Source: Epiperipatus broadwayi
Lineage: Eukaryota; Onychophora; Udeonychophora; Euonychophora; Peripatidae
Length of the DNA: 64,000 nucleotides
Reading direction: 5' to 3'
NCBI GenBank assembly: GCA_028023455.1
Contig: JAQFVV010006294.1
Span: forward strand, 372,001-436,000
Under the pieces are notes generated by a model, which worked only from the letters and a program-made list of their open reading frames with translations, made no database searches and was not told the origin of the DNA. This document shows, one piece after another, positions 12,313 through 25,252 of the stretch (positions are counted from its first letter, which is position 1; each line of letters opens with the position of its first letter). Both the position numbers and the translations under genes were made by a program.

Positions 12313-12820
12313 ATAGGATTAAAGAGATCTTTACTGGTAGAGATCGTATATAATTATAAAAGAAAACATTAATTAGTATTTACAAGCGAGCATGAACAAC
12401 TTTACAAGCAAGCATAGACAACTTTACATAGCTATTGGACTGTTACTTCGGCATACTTGGGGTGAATGGTTCATTCTCTGAATTTCAGTTGCAGGGATGA
12501 GCTTGATGGTCAGCAGTCTTGGTCACTACAGCTTTTTCATCAGTGGCAGCCTTTTTGCATGGCAGGAGTTTGGCAGCATACTAGAGACAACCCCGAGAGG
12601 CCCGGGGAAAGATGGTCCGGTTACCTACCCAACTGACATTCTAAAAACTAAGAACAAAGATAGAGTAAAAGCAAAAAGTGTAAGACTGTTCCTTATCTCC
12701 AATCTATTCTATTTATACCACCCAAGCTATTATAGGAATGCTTTGGCTCATTTGCCCAGAGGCAGATGAGACAATTAATAAATTCCTTAGAAAATTACAG
12801 TCCATTTTAATTAAAAGTAA
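12313..12820. other. Unassigned DNA
   Basis: A slightly GC-richer stretch (12490-12770) has a 90-codon plus-strand frame with no recognisable domain. No other feature. Confidence 0.4.
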
Positions 12821-13006
12821 GATATAAGAAGATAAGGTTCAAATCACTTTCATTAGTAAAACTTTTAATTAAAGTCTTTAAATTATAAACACAAAAACTA
12901 TGATAAGACAATATTTTGATTGATGAAAATCAAGCTTTCAAAATATTTAATTAGTGAAGAAACTTCACAATGGGTTGATTTGAACCTGCCATCTTGGTTA
13001 TATCTT
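12821..13006. repeat. Inverted-repeat element with B-box-like arms
   Basis: GATATAAGAAGATAAGGTTC (12821-12840) and the complement of 12978-13006 (GATATAACC...AGGTTCAAATC) form imperfect inverted arms. Both contain GGTTCAAATC, an RNA polymerase III B-box match. This could be two SINE heads in opposite orientation or a foldback MITE. Confidence 0.35.
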
Positions 13007-13839
13007 CTTTTAAATTTTTACAAAATTGAAATTAAATGCAAATAATTTTTACAAAAATGACAAACTTTACAGACAAAAAGGTTTCACACAATATTCAAAA
13101 TTATCAAAATATCAAAATTATAAAATATTTATCATATAGTAAAGTTTTAGCATAATTTTACATATATATACATTGCCACATAGTAGGTGATAGCAAGGTT
13201 AGTACATTAAATATAATAGCTGGGTTTGAACCCTTGTAGATGGTTAGTTTTTAGGAAGGAAAACATGAAGCTCACTCTGAGTACAGAGTGATTGCTTCAA
13301 TATATACACACCCTCATATATGTTCTAGCATTGCTATAAAACTAAAATAAATAATTCTGGTGTTAACTGAATATTTTTAGTCATAGAAAAATATGAAGAC
13401 AATACTTAAGGCAGGAAAAAGCTTTTATGTTTATAAATGACTTTGTTATCAAACACAAATTTATAAAAAATAAAAAAAATACATAAAACAACCATTCATT
13501 AAATTTAATGTCAATTCTTTCAAAATGATCTATGTTAGTAAATAGTTATCGAGTACATTATTGATTTCAGATGTTCTGAATAACATCTTTATGAAGGCAA
13601 AAACAGTTCACATCTACTACATTCCAGCTGTAAAGCAAATTCTTTTCAGTAAGATAGATCTTCAGAAAGATAATAACATCAATTTTCAATGACTTTGTTA
13701 ACAGTTAAAATTATTTAATCTAGATGACTCATAAAAGTGTACACATTACTATTATGTTAAGCCTTTATCTGCAACTCTTCCTCTTAAATACAAAATTTTT
13801 AACAATATTAATCAAGTGGTTTACTGCTACAGGAAATAA
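13007..13839. other. Unassigned AT-rich DNA
   Basis: A possible B-box-like GGGTTTGAACCC palindrome at about 13224; nothing else supported. Confidence 0.4.
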
Positions 13840-14420
13840 CAATACTGGGTCACAATCTGAGGACCTTGAGATCAGTTTGCATCTTTTATCATCATTAGTA
13901 GTCAATAAGAATGCCAAATCTCTACATAGTACGGTCACCAAGTGCAAACTTTCAAAATGAATGCAGGAAATTTTGTGCATAAAATCCCTATCTAGTGCCT
14001 ACTCATTCAACATCCCCAGATAAATTTCTTGTTTGTGGCTTTCATCAGTCAGGAGTCTTGGATTTGAGAGCATTATACCTAGATCTTAGGATCTAATGCA
14101 ATCCTCCAGCAGCCACCTTTTATCTATTTGGATAACTATAAAGCTAGGATCCCAAGATGAAATCACCGTAATGTTTCCAACCCAAGATCATTTGCTTGTA
14201 TAGTCATATAAAAACTAGTATGGGGATGTTGGATGATGAGGCATTAGATAGGGATTTTATGCACAAACCTTCCTGCATACATTCATTATGAAAGGTATTT
14301 GGCGGCACTACTGTATAGAATTTGGTACTTTTGTTAACAGCATGTGTAAGCATATGAAATGGTGATTTAATAGTCTTTTGACTTCTTGTCTCAAGTTCCA
14401 ATTTCAAAAATTCTCCCAAT
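13840..14420. mobile_element. Element F: large diverged palindrome with hammerhead remnant
   Basis: Two imperfect inverted arms of up to ~250 bp; the best-conserved part is ~60 bp around GTGCATAAAATCCCTATCTA (13975-13994) and its complement near 14245-14265. The arms enclose a ~190-bp centre. A degenerate minus-strand hammerhead sits at the inner edge of the left arm (14013-14054). The right arm keeps only the helix I 3' strand (ATGGGGATG at about 14219). No TSD recognised. Confidence 0.5.
14013..14054 (-). ncRNA. Degenerate hammerhead ribozyme F
   Basis: Minus strand: UCCUGA, CUGAUGA, then AAGCCACAAACAA (helix II no longer pairs well), GAAA, UUUAUC, UGGGGA. The core strings and the UGGGGAUG after the cleavage triplet match element A, so this is a relative. 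Helix I has one G-G mismatch and the triplet is AUC. Probably inactive. Confidence 0.5.
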
Positions 14421-14672
14421 GTAGCTAATGCAATCTAAACAACTTCATTAATAAGTTAATATTTTCCAACTCAAAAGCATTGATATATATAATAAAAGAA
14501 CAGCTAAATTAAAGAGTGTAGTAAAAGAAAAATGTATGAACTAATTTGAATAATAAGAAAAAAAGGTTAATGTACATTTGACACTTTATAAACTATTCCC
14601 CACCCCCATAAATTTCTTTCACAAAATATCATTACTAGATTTAACATGTATCTACCTAATGAGTGTAACAAA

Positions 14673-14812
14673 ATTCAAGCATACATATATAGATATGTTT
14701 TATAAAGTATCCAATGCATAAAATAAAATAAAAAAACTACTGCATTTTTGTGTCCAGCATAAAATCATAGCATTGGATACTTCATAAAGCATATCTATAT
14801 ATATGCTTGAAT
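14673..14812. repeat. 140-bp MITE-like hairpin
   Basis: About 43-bp arms starting ATTCAAGCATA (14673) and ending in the complement GCTTGAAT (14805-14812), with about 50 bp between. The arms are highly similar, so it is recent or under gene conversion. No coding capacity. Confidence 0.65.
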
Positions 14813-15454
14813 ATTGTTATATTTATATTACTGATGGTTTTTCATAATTATTACTATCTCGTAAATATAATTATAAAATTTCAAGTAGATGAACTTCAAT
14901 AACCGTTATGAATAGTTTCAAAATAATGGAACAATCTGTTATATCTCCAGTGTTGAGAACAGACCCTGTAATAAATCAAATTTAAATATGCATTTTATAA
15001 AGGAATATTTTCATATTTTTTTTTGTTTTGTTTTATATATAGCAATTCCTGACTTATGCAATTAATATGTTCAGCCAGATCTTAACTCAAATAAAAAGTA
15101 AACTGAAAAAATTATAAATCTTTATTCATTGCTATAATGTATTAAAACATCTTTAGAAAGATTGCATTTACAGAGCAGTGTAATATTTCAGTTGCAAATA
15201 TTATTTGAAACACCATATCCCCAAGAATATTTAAAAACAATATATGATGTGAAGTGAATAATTTGATAATTAATAAAGTTTAATTTTGCTCCTAATAAAC
15301 AGAAAGAAAGTTTTTTTTTTTTCTCTTTTCATATTTAAGTTGGATTATTATTATATAATTTAGAAAATATGATAAAAAAGTAAAAAATAAGTTTCTTGAT
15401 CAATATGAAAGCAGACAAATGATAATTTATATAATTAACTACAATTTTAAATTT
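14813..15454. other. Unassigned AT-rich DNA
   Basis: Nothing recognisable. Confidence 0.5.
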
Positions 15455-15808
15455 TCAAAATTATCCAATATTCACAACTCAACCAGACTAGCCAAAAAAT
15501 AAACTCTAAAACACAACCAATGATTTCACTGCTACAAGCAGACTTCTATAGTGTAAAGAACTACAAATATATATATAAAAAAAAAAAAAACTGTTACTTT
15601 GCATTTAAGATAGTGTTATTGATATAATTGAAAGATTTTTGTTTTATCTTTGTTTATTAAAAAAGATTTTTGTTTTATTTTTCATTTTTATACATTTATA
15701 TATATTTGTACACTTGAGAAGCCTGTTTGTAGCAGTAAAACCATTGTTTGTATTTAGTTGAAGTTTGAATTTTGATTTATTGACTAGTTTAGCTTTATGC
15801 TTTTAATG
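15455..15808. repeat. Repeat family D, copy 1
   Basis: Shares CACAACTCAACCAGACTAGC, AAAACACAACCAATG and GCTACAAGCAG-type blocks with the palindrome at 51497-51741. Its right part carries TGTAGCAGTAAAACCATTG and the complement of the other copy's left end (GACTAGTTTAGCTTTATGC). It is a non-coding, partly palindromic element. The GTGAAACCA strings look superficially like hammerhead 3' halves, but no CUGANGA is present. Confidence 0.5.
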
Positions 15809-17429
15809 TTTAAATTTTAAACATATATATAAAACCTTATATTTATAAATATTTTATAAAAATAAAAATTTTTGTCTTATAAAACTTATAAAGGTTTTAA
15901 GTCAAAACTTTATTCCTGTATAAAATTAAAATTCTTTTCAAAATTTTAAAAAATTCCATGTCTGAAAATAAATATGTGTAAATCAATAGATTAAGACTGA
16001 AGAATATTTTAAAAATTAAAGCATTTTTCATGTAACTAAAATTATACGCTATACATGCATGTGTGTGTGTGTGTCTGAATATAGAATACATGCGATAAGC
16101 TTTCTTCTATTTAATTTCTTTAAAAAATGTAATTCAATATGTATGAATATAAAACACTATAATGTAGCAAATAAATGATATAAATATGGAAAATTCTTTA
16201 AACATTTAATGAATATCCTCCCTCTAACATATAGTATTATTTATCTTGTATGTATAAAATAAATAAAAATCACAATGCAAATAATTTAGTTCACAAAAGC
16301 ATTTTTCAGAAAGAAAAAAATTTATTTAATACTATGTCCACCAGATGTCATGTCAAATCTTCAATTACCTGTATTTCATCACCGCATATTTTCATTTAAT
16401 AAATATTTTATGACAATAAATAATACACCATACAGATATATAAAATTTGGTTATTATTTTTTATTTAAAAAAATTATTAAATGAGGAAATAAAATCGATA
16501 ATCATGACAATATATATATATTAGATAATAATTTATTCATAATAAAAAGTGGTCAAAATCAAATACACCCTGGCTAATTATATATATAACGCATAGACAT
16601 AAAAAGAAAAATATCGCTCTAATTAAATATTGAAATTAGATTAATGTTAAATAATCTTTATTAGAAATTGAAAATTAAAAGCAAATTATTTATTATTAAA
16701 CAATTTACCATACAGAAATAAATGATTAAATAGTAATGAGTTTTCTTTAGCAAAGCATCCCACTACATTCTTTGAAAACGATTAAAAAAATATTAATTTC
16801 TACATTATTATTTTTAATTAATATGTATAATAGTTGTTGTGCTTGGGTAGAATTTAAATATAATTTACTGACCATTTTCTACATTTATCACATAAATTGA
16901 GGTCCATAATATAAAACACTTCAATATCAGTGGTATGGGCAATTTAAATAATTATATGATTGCAGAAATGAGTATATATTTACAGAAAGCTGTATGCTGT
17001 TAATGAAAAGAAAATACTTTAATTCCTCTTTGAAGCTTGAAAAAACAGAGCCAGGAAATCCCTAATATCTATTCCACATATATTAATCACTATAGCTGCT
17101 ATTACCCTTGGATTGTTTATATGGGAATAGACATGGATTGGTTGCAAGAAATACAGCCTTTCTTCTCAATGGCCTGATAGTTTGAACTGAAATACCAGTT
17201 AGGTTTTCTTGAAGATAGAATGAATATGCATATAAATAATATTTTTTAAATATTTACAATCAGGATAGATAAATTTAAATTATAGCCCTGACTAAAGATA
17301 AGGGTGCTAAAAATGTATTGATTATGAATTCAGTCTGCCATTTGATGATGACAATTTATTTCGTTACTTATAAATTCAGATTACTTTCAAGTGAAAAAAG
17401 ATTACAAGAATTCTAATATTAAATGAGAC
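15809..17429. other. Unassigned AT-rich DNA
   Basis: A (GT)n microsatellite near 16061; no supported gene or element. Confidence 0.5.
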
Positions 17430-19659
17430 ATTGTTGGAATTTGTAAAATTGAAAGATAAAAAGACAATTGATCTGGAAAGTGAATATGTAGATTTACAAA
17501 GACACAGATATAAAAACATATGTGAGGTGGGATAAATAAAAAGATAGTACGAAAATTGACATTATATCAAACAAAATAGCAAAATTATTTATTCAAATTA
17601 ATGAAAAACAGCAAATACAGATAATTCAGATTTAGATCACAACTACTAGAGGATTTTTGTATAGATTTATAAATATTTTAAAATTGTCATGGGAGACATT
17701 AATGCTAGAATTGGAAAATGATTGAAAAATAAAAGTGCTATGAGTAAATTTGATTATGCTGATAAAAATAAAAGAGGAAACAAATTCACGGAATTTATAG
17801 AAAAACTATATTATGAATTCTTTATTTAAGAAAAATGTTGAATAGAAATGGACATGGATGCATCCAAATGAAGGTTCAGCAGAAATGGATTATATTTTGA
17901 CTATCAGAAAATATATACTTCAAGAATGTAATATTCTAATAGATTTTGACATAGCAAGTCATCAATGTGTTAATATAAAACTAGAAATATTGAAACTATA
18001 AAGAAAGACAGTGTTAATAATTGATATTCCTAATTTTCAGAAATTAAAATTAGAATTTGCAAATCATTTTAGATATTAACAAACTTTGACGATGGTTCAG
18101 ATTTGAAGGAAATTAATAAGAAGATAAATGATACTTTTATTAAGAAATGCTACAAAAATAGATGATACAAAAAATACAGTTCACCAATAAATTTTCAACT
18201 GAAACAAGACAATGTATAAAATAAAAAAAGAAATATTTAAAATTATGTAAAATTTTATGAAAAAGAGTTAATAATGATATACCAAAATATGTATGAATAG
18301 GCAAGAAAAGATATAGAAAAAAATGGCATTATAAAATGTATGGAAGACTTTACAAAGACTTATCTAGTAATAAAGAACAAGAATGCAAAATAATCTCTAC
18401 ACTTATTACGATATCTAAATTGCCAAGCACTTTAAATAAATAGGTGAGACAAGATTAGGTAAAAAAAAATAGACATTATTGCAAAATTATATATCAAATG
18501 TTTAAATGATAAAGACATATTAAATAATTGGAAGAATCACAATAGTGACATATTTTAAAAAAGTGAAAATGACAATATTAAAAATTAATAGAACTTTGGA
18601 TTAAAACTAACCAAAAAAATACTGAATTTAAAAGTGGTTTTAATACACTGGATCACATTCAACTATTAAGTTCAAATATCAGCCTCCAATTGTGCAAACA
18701 CTTTGTGAGTGTTAATAATAAATGAATACTTTCTCACCAATATAAGATATAGCATTTATGCAGGAATAAAAGGAATCCCTCTTATTCCTACAACTCAAAT
18801 ATTTATATATGAGCAAATCTGGACTACTGGCAAAGAAAGTGTGATGATAGAACAGTCACTTTAAATTACTCTATACAATGTCTGAATGAATGACGTCAAT
18901 GAAATTGCCAGTACTTCAGATTTGCTCATATATAAATATTTTAATTGTAGGAATAAGAGGGATTCCTTTTATTCCTGCATAAATGCTATATCTTGTATTG
19001 GTGAGAAAGTATTCATTTATTATTAACAATCACAAAGCGTTTGCACAATTGGCTTGAAAGGCTGATATTTGAATTTAATACAATCGTATACAGACGCTAT
19101 ATAAAATAAATGCTTATTCAATTATTAAGATAAATTACAAAAAAATCTAACAAGTGTAAGTTGTCATTACACATTGCATTTGAAGATTATGAAGTTATTT
19201 CCACAAGATTAAATCTTTGGACCATCAACATAGAGAAGAGTGTATAAAATGGTAAGTCTGTATTTCCAAAACGTTTTGTGAGTAGTTTTACAAAAGATAT
19301 TTTGTGGATTAAAATAGAAAGCCAAGAAAATAAAAAAAATATATAGATCTTATTTATGTCATTTAGATTTTCCAGATGATATAATTATTTTTGAAAATAG
19401 AGTTTCAGAAAATGTTGAAAGAGTTACCAGATAAAAATAAAAACATAGAACTAAATATAAATGTTAAAAAAACTAAATGAATGTTCAAAGAATTTTCACA
19501 AAAGAATATAAAACAATGATAGACTTGAATTGGAAGATGTGCAACTACAAATATCTTGATTAAATTATTAATAAAGATGAAAGCATAATAAATAAAATTA
19601 ATCATAGAATTAAAGTTGGATAAAGTGCTTGGGACAGAAATAATTTGATATTAAATATT
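17430..19659 (+). pseudogene. RTE-type LINE: endonuclease and RT, decayed
   Basis: Frame-broken but recognisable. An AP-type endonuclease region includes a match to the E-V motif (ICEVG, ~17520), MGDINARIG (17687-17713), the KWTW-type string WTWMHP near 17850 and MDYIL near 17888. RT fingers (FKSGFNTLDHIQLL) end at ~18665, where a foldback element intervenes. After it come AFEDYE (~19170), a CHLDFPDDIIIF palm motif in which the usual ADD reads PDD (~19370), and HRIKVG (~19605). The order EN-RT and these motifs fit the RTE/BovB group. Its reading continues at 31181 after a Ty3/gypsy insertion. Confidence 0.7.
18660..19129 (+). mobile_element. Foldback element, copy 2, inserted in the RTE RT domain
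   Basis: Flanked by CAACTATTAAG (18660-18670) and CAATTATTAAG (19119-19129), an 11-bp TSD with one mismatch. Long inverted arms contain ATATATGAGCAAATCTG, GGAATAAAAGGAATCCC and GGCTGATATTTGAA. Outside the right arm only is a tail of about 40 nt (CAGACGCTATATAAAATAAA...). Removing it restores continuity of the host LINE's RT region. Confidence 0.75.
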
Positions 19660-22563
19660 CCAAGCATTCAATCTTAAGCTAAGATTGAGCTTCATGGTTC
19701 CTTCTACTATTTAACTAGCTAACCCACATTTAAATCCTAAATTACATTACACTCCTGTAATTATACAAATATTTCACATGTGTATGGCTGAAAAATGGGC
19801 CTAAAATTGTAAATTTAAATTTTTAAACATTTATTATTACTGATTATTTTTATGTATTAAATTACTCAGATGCGGTTCAGATATATATATATGTGAAAGA
19901 GCAAATTTAATAACTAAATATTAATTTTGTTTTGTAAAACTTTTTCATATTGATTTTTTTTTTTCATTAAACTATTTTTTTTTTTTAGAATCCAAGATAG
20001 AGAATGCAATCATTAAATTTTCTAAAAATAAGTACAAGGGTGGGAATTAAACATTATTCTATTATGGGAAAATAATTTTTTTAATTAAAGTCTGATTTAA
20101 AATAGGGAATTAATTAAATAGATAACGCATTGTTAAAAATATTTTTGTCAAATCTATTTCAGATCTTGAAATAGATTTAAGTATTTTTGGAAAGTTATCT
20201 AACGATTGAATCTCTATAACAATGAATATAACATTCTAATTAAATTGTACAAAGACAACAGCATTCTTCAAATACCTGAGCAGGAGTATAAAATGGCAGA
20301 TTTTTAACCATTAAAAAAAAAACATTATGGCAAGTTGAGAGTTGCTAAGACCATCTACATCATTTTTTTTTAATATGCGACTCGGCTAGAAAACTCACCA
20401 CCTTTCTCCTGCTTCTAAGATCATCCTCATACTACCATTTAGCTGCACCGTCACCTTGACTATCAGAAGAATGCTGAAAAATCTAATGAAAACCATTTGT
20501 TGCATTGTTCATTGGAAACCATTTCTTAATCGCCACGTACATGAGCCGAACTTATTCAATTGGACTCTACAAATGTGCAAAGGTAATTAAACAAGACCGC
20601 TCCGCACTTTAATTTCTAATATCCAGATTTTGTCCTCTTAAAAATTTATAACCATGTAATTTTCCTCTCTGTAAATATAAGATTTGCTCTTAATAACTTT
20701 CTGTAATTGAACTTATTATATGCTCTCTTTTCATAATCTTGGTGCGGTCTGTCTCATATATTAAATTATGATTGTTTTTTTTTATGAATTAATATGCCAA
20801 CCTAAACAATCTTTTGAGCTTAACATATAAATCTTTCTCTTCCTTTTTTTGTAATCAGATCTCCTTAAGTTGAGGTTCATAAATCCCTCCTGTTAAATAA
20901 ACTTCAATGTATTTTAAAATCAATAAGTTCGCCAAATTGTTTCCTCATTTTAACTTCTATGTTTTATTTTTATAAAAATGAAAACAGTATTTATCAATGC
21001 AATTAAATTAATACTTTCTAAGATGTAAAAATGTTATTTACTGAACTTCTTAAAGTAGTGACTAGTCATTTTGTTTTTACTCTTAAAATTTTCAAACCAA
21101 AATAATCCCAGTATTTAAGCCAAGCCACGAAGGTGGGGTTGAATCATGTTCTTTTATGACAGATAAGGAGGGGGGTAATTTTAGAATCCTATTTAATAAA
21201 TGAAATTTCAGTATATTGTCTTGAATAAAAATCCTTTCTTATACATATGTTAAAATGGCATAGCTAATTAATAAATTGTAACATTCAAACTAGGGCAGAG
21301 ATTTTAAAGCCATAAATAATTAGTACCACATCACGTTGTTAGTGATCTTTTAAAAATGCGTTACTGACGTTAGGCTTAGTTTCGTTGATTTATATTTATG
21401 TGCTTCTAATCTGGGGGTCACGACAAACTTGCACCCATGGATTTCTATCCTTCATACCTTATTTCCTATAAAATGCGTATGTGCATTGGTGGAGGCTGAC
21501 ACTATACCTACTTTCAGGTAAAAGGGTTCTCTGAGCCGGTGGAGACCCACACTAGACCCAATTTCATATTTCTTTAAGCACTGCCCAAAAAAAAGGGGAT
21601 GTTCATTTTTATTTTGTTAAGGAGCACAACTCGTCATACTTCCTGGCCTCAAGTCAGTACCGTAAAATTTTATTTAATATGTTCTTTTACTTCATGACCC
21701 AGTTTTGGTGTTACAATATTCCAACTTCTACTTTGCTAAAACATACGTATAAATTCTCAAATTTTAACAGCTGCCTGAATTAACAATTTTTTTTTTTTTT
21801 TTGCGTTATATAACCCCACAGTCGTAATTCCCTTTTCAGATTTAGAGTACTAGCCGGGGGGGTATCAAGCGTTCTGTTTGAAATATAAATTGTAAATCTT
21901 GTTAATCAAAGGTTTTGTTCCACAATCAAATGCAACTTTGAAATTCTTTTATTTGCACGACCGAAACGGCGTGAGAATAATTCATTCAGTGTTTATAACT
22001 AATTTTCAGAATGTCTGTATATCTATATAGCAATTACCATCTTTAATTGTAATCAATAAATGCATTACTTATATGATACCTAAATTTGCTTGTAAAAATG
22101 ATTGACATAGTAATAGTAAACCTACCCAACAAAATAAAAATGTATGTTAATTTGTGAATGTTTAAAACCAGAATCTGAGAGCATATGAACTACAATGGCA
22201 TGTATATTCACGCCCATCGCAATATCACTATAATCAATTTTTTATATATCTTTTATTAAATATTTTATTTTAAATTTATTTGTGTTCGAATTCCAATTTT
22301 CTCCACTTCCACACATACATTTCATTAAGTTAATCTTACAAGGTGTGTCATTATCTTTACGCTCTGCTAGCGGGCTGGATTTAAAATAAATTCTAGTGTG
22401 CCCTCATTGTTATGTTATCCATTAGGTGTTTGATCTGGGGCTTGGAGAGTGGTTTCGAATTCACGTTGGTCCCTGACCCAAATCTCGGGCTTGACCGGGT
22501 TTGAAGTACATTTTGTGAGTTCCCGCTCATGTTAGATGGATAAACATGTTTTGACCGATACAT
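19660..22563 (+). repeat. 5' LTR of the Ty3/gypsy element
   Basis: About 2.9 kb, matching 28157-31175 along its length. It begins with a hairpin-forming block (19662-19694; CAATCTTA-AGC-TAAGATTG within AAGC...GCTT). The end is TTGACCGATACA. No obvious tRNA primer-binding site follows it. Confidence 0.85.
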
Positions 22564-24060
22564 ATGATTTTTTTTTCCGGGCTTAGCACCTTACAATGTG
22601 AGGCTTCGCTATGAAACACCCACATCCCCTGAGTAAATGTATAAGCTATGTAAGCTTTTGTTTTTCCCGAACTCGAGTTATGGCACAATATATAATGTAG
22701 AATTTATATTTTTTTCTTTCAATGTTTGAGAAACAATATAAGATGTCAGTGTAATTACCCTGAATCTAGATGTGCATAATTCGCTATATATATATATAAT
22801 TTAAGATGCACATAGTTTGCGATAATAATAAAAAAGATTTGCGTTTTTATAGTGATTGTATAAAATCGAATACTGTTCTATAAATGAATATCATGTTGTA
22901 TATCCATAGTTCTTACAATAAACTGATGAATTAAGAGTAGGAGTTTTATATAACCAGATATTGGATGCCATAAGAGTAGAATTTGTTCATCCGAAAAATT
23001 AAAGTCCATGTGCCATAACCATAAATATAAAAATGGTTTTTGTTTCTCTATCTAATTTATACTATAAAATATTTTGCTTTGCTGTTTGACTACCACAAAG
23101 GTGGAAATTTCAAAGTCAATGTGCCATAACCATAAGGATAAAAATGTTTGATATGTAAAATGTTTTGCTCTGCTGTTTGAATGCTACAAAAGTGAAAATT
23201 TTTAAAAAGTTAACAAAGTCCATGTACTAACCATAAGGATAAAAATGTTTGATATGTAAAATGTTTTGCTCTGCTGTTTGAATGCTACAAAAGTGAAAAT
23301 TTTTAAAAAGTTAACAAAGTCCATGTACTACAACCATAAGCACAGTACCTATACAGAATTTTGTTTTCAATGTAAATACCCACACACCGTAAATATATAT
23401 ATAGTATGTATATAAGTTATATATACATCAGTTTTCTTTTCTCTGTGTGGTCAAGAAATTTGCTACCCAATAATTTTTAATACAGATATATGAAAATGTT
23501 TAAATAGTGTATAATTGATCACTCTGTGTTGGCTGGCACCCTTATAAAAAGAAATTTTGCCAACCAGTAGTGATTCAAATGCCAAAACATTGGAAGTGGA
23601 GAGTTTGAACTCATCATAATAATGGAGAGCAAATTGTTTTTTTTTTTTTTTAAGACTAATAAGTTAAAATATGAATTTTAAAATGTAGTAACCACAGGCT
23701 ATGAGGTTTTTTTTTTTTCAGATGAGTGAGTGCGACAAGAAGAAACCAAAAGAGATGCATAGATGAGGATAGTAGGTGTAATAATTAAACATTTTTTTGT
23801 TGTTGCTGTTTTTTTAGCAAGTGATAAAGTTTCAGCAAAGGGATAGACAGGCAAAATAGAAAGTGGGGGGGGGGGGGGCAGTCTTAGGTGGGAGATGATT
23901 TTGGAAAGGGGGAAAGGTGTACAATTAATGAAGAAATAATATAAAAAGGAAATCAGAAAGTATAGCAACCAAAATTTCGTACTTATAGAAATTTTTTAAA
24001 AAGTAGAAGGGAATTCTAGTAAATAAAATGAGGCATCAGGAACTATCCATCACTGCATAA
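22564..24060 (+). other. Ty3/gypsy 5' untranslated leader
   Basis: Non-coding interior between the 5' LTR and gag. It holds a ~101-bp tandem repeat at 22985-23345 and a G-tract near 23870. A long untranslated leader would be expected to hold packaging and primer-binding signals, but none is identifiable by eye. Confidence 0.5.
22985..23345 (+). repeat. ~101-bp tandem repeat in the gypsy leader
   Basis: TGTTTTGCTCTGCTGTTTGA recurs at 23161 and 23262, with a diverged earlier copy near 23066. The block also carries AAAGTGAAAATT and AAAGTCCATGT. About 3.3 copies in total. Confidence 0.8.
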
Positions 24061-24690
24061 TTTATGCAGATCCAGATCTTCCATGATGAACCACGGGAGA
24101 GTCCACGGGAACATGTGGAGAGTCTGAAGGCAATACTTTCACACTAGGCACTGAGCAATAGAAAACAAATGGCCATAGCTAGCCAGCATTTGGAGGCAAT
24201 GACTAAAGACTGGTGGCAATCATTGACACACAAACCAACAGATCTCGAATAATACTGCCGGGCATTATGCAAGATTTTTTGGAGTGAAGAAAGACAGGAG
24301 TATATTTCGCGCACCATAACCAATGAAAAATTCCCAACTAATCACGGAGAAACGTATGCGCAATTCTTTTTAAAGCAAGCTGCAAGACTCAGATCTCTTC
24401 CAGATATCACATAGTCAGAAGCACATATTATCCGTACCAAACGACAGAACATGTCGATGAAAATGCAGGAAATGATGATCATAAGCCGGATCAACAAGAT
24501 AAATGCAATGACTGAGTTCTTCGTTTCAATAGATTATGTATGGAGGAATCCAGAAAAAGATGGAACCCCAACATTTAACCCAGAACAAGGGAAGGTGGAC
24601 ATACAGGAATGCCCAGAATATTTAAAGAGGCAACGGAATCAGTTTAAACCAGATGCCAGCCAGATGACTAACATAATATAGGAAAAAGAA
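24060..24690 (+). pseudogene. gag: gag of the Ty3/gypsy element, decayed
   Basis: Frames read EHVESLKAIL (~24107), a WWQSL motif (~24210) and an FFLKQAARLRSLPDIT string (~24367). This is the pattern of the capsid-like retrotrans_gag domain, with WW in the middle third. Several stops occur, and no CCHC zinc knuckle is recognisable. Confidence 0.6.
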
Positions 24691-24754
24691 AGCATGGAGA
24701 ATGTTACAACCACAAGCTTGTGTCCTATTATTGACATGACGATAGTCTGCCAAG

Positions 24755-25252
24755 GTGTTAGTGCTAGTGGATTCAGGAAGCCAAGCATCAATCGTATCAG
24801 GGATATGGATTAAAAGTATAGAGAGAGAATGGGAGATCATGCAATTGCCAACACGTCCCATCCAATTGACCTTGACTAATGGGAAAAGAATCATGAGCAA
24901 GAACAGTCAAATCTGGCTAGAGGTGAAGATTAATGAAAAATAGATGTGCCATACTTTCTTGATTGTACCTAGATTACTCTATGATGTGGTGTTGGGTTCC
25001 GACTTTCTAACCCAAAATAATGAAATTATCGATTATCTCAGAAGAAAATGCCTATTCGACAATGAACCAACACATTTCGAAGTGACCCACCAAGCCATAC
25101 CTGAGAAACAAAGCCGCTTGATACAGCCAGTTGAGTCAGCGTTGATTGCAGAAAAGGTCCGTGACTTAGCTATTCCAGAGTCCGAAGATAAAAAAAGTAT
25201 CCAAAGCATATTAGAAAATTATGCTCAGGAGTTCACACAGACTCCTGGATAA
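24755..25252 (+). pseudogene. pol: Aspartic protease of the Ty3/gypsy pol
   Basis: The active-site triad lies in VLVDSGSQAS near 24761-24790, and the C-terminal flap partner is DVVLGSDFL near 24983. One in-frame stop (TAG at 24941-24943) splits it; the same frame then continues into the RT N-terminus past a second stop at about 25250. Retropepsins of this type process Gag-Pol. Confidence 0.75.

Noticed and set aside
12497-12769. 90-codon frame as a host gene
   Set aside because: No recognisable domain, no conserved context, and length within chance range for this composition.
22440-22480. B-box-like GGTTTCGAATTC inside the LTR as a SINE
   Set aside because: It lies within both LTRs at the same position and has no A box.
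23860-23885. G-tract as a functional G-quadruplex
   Set aside because: A single poly(G) run without the spaced G-runs needed; likely a slippage tract.
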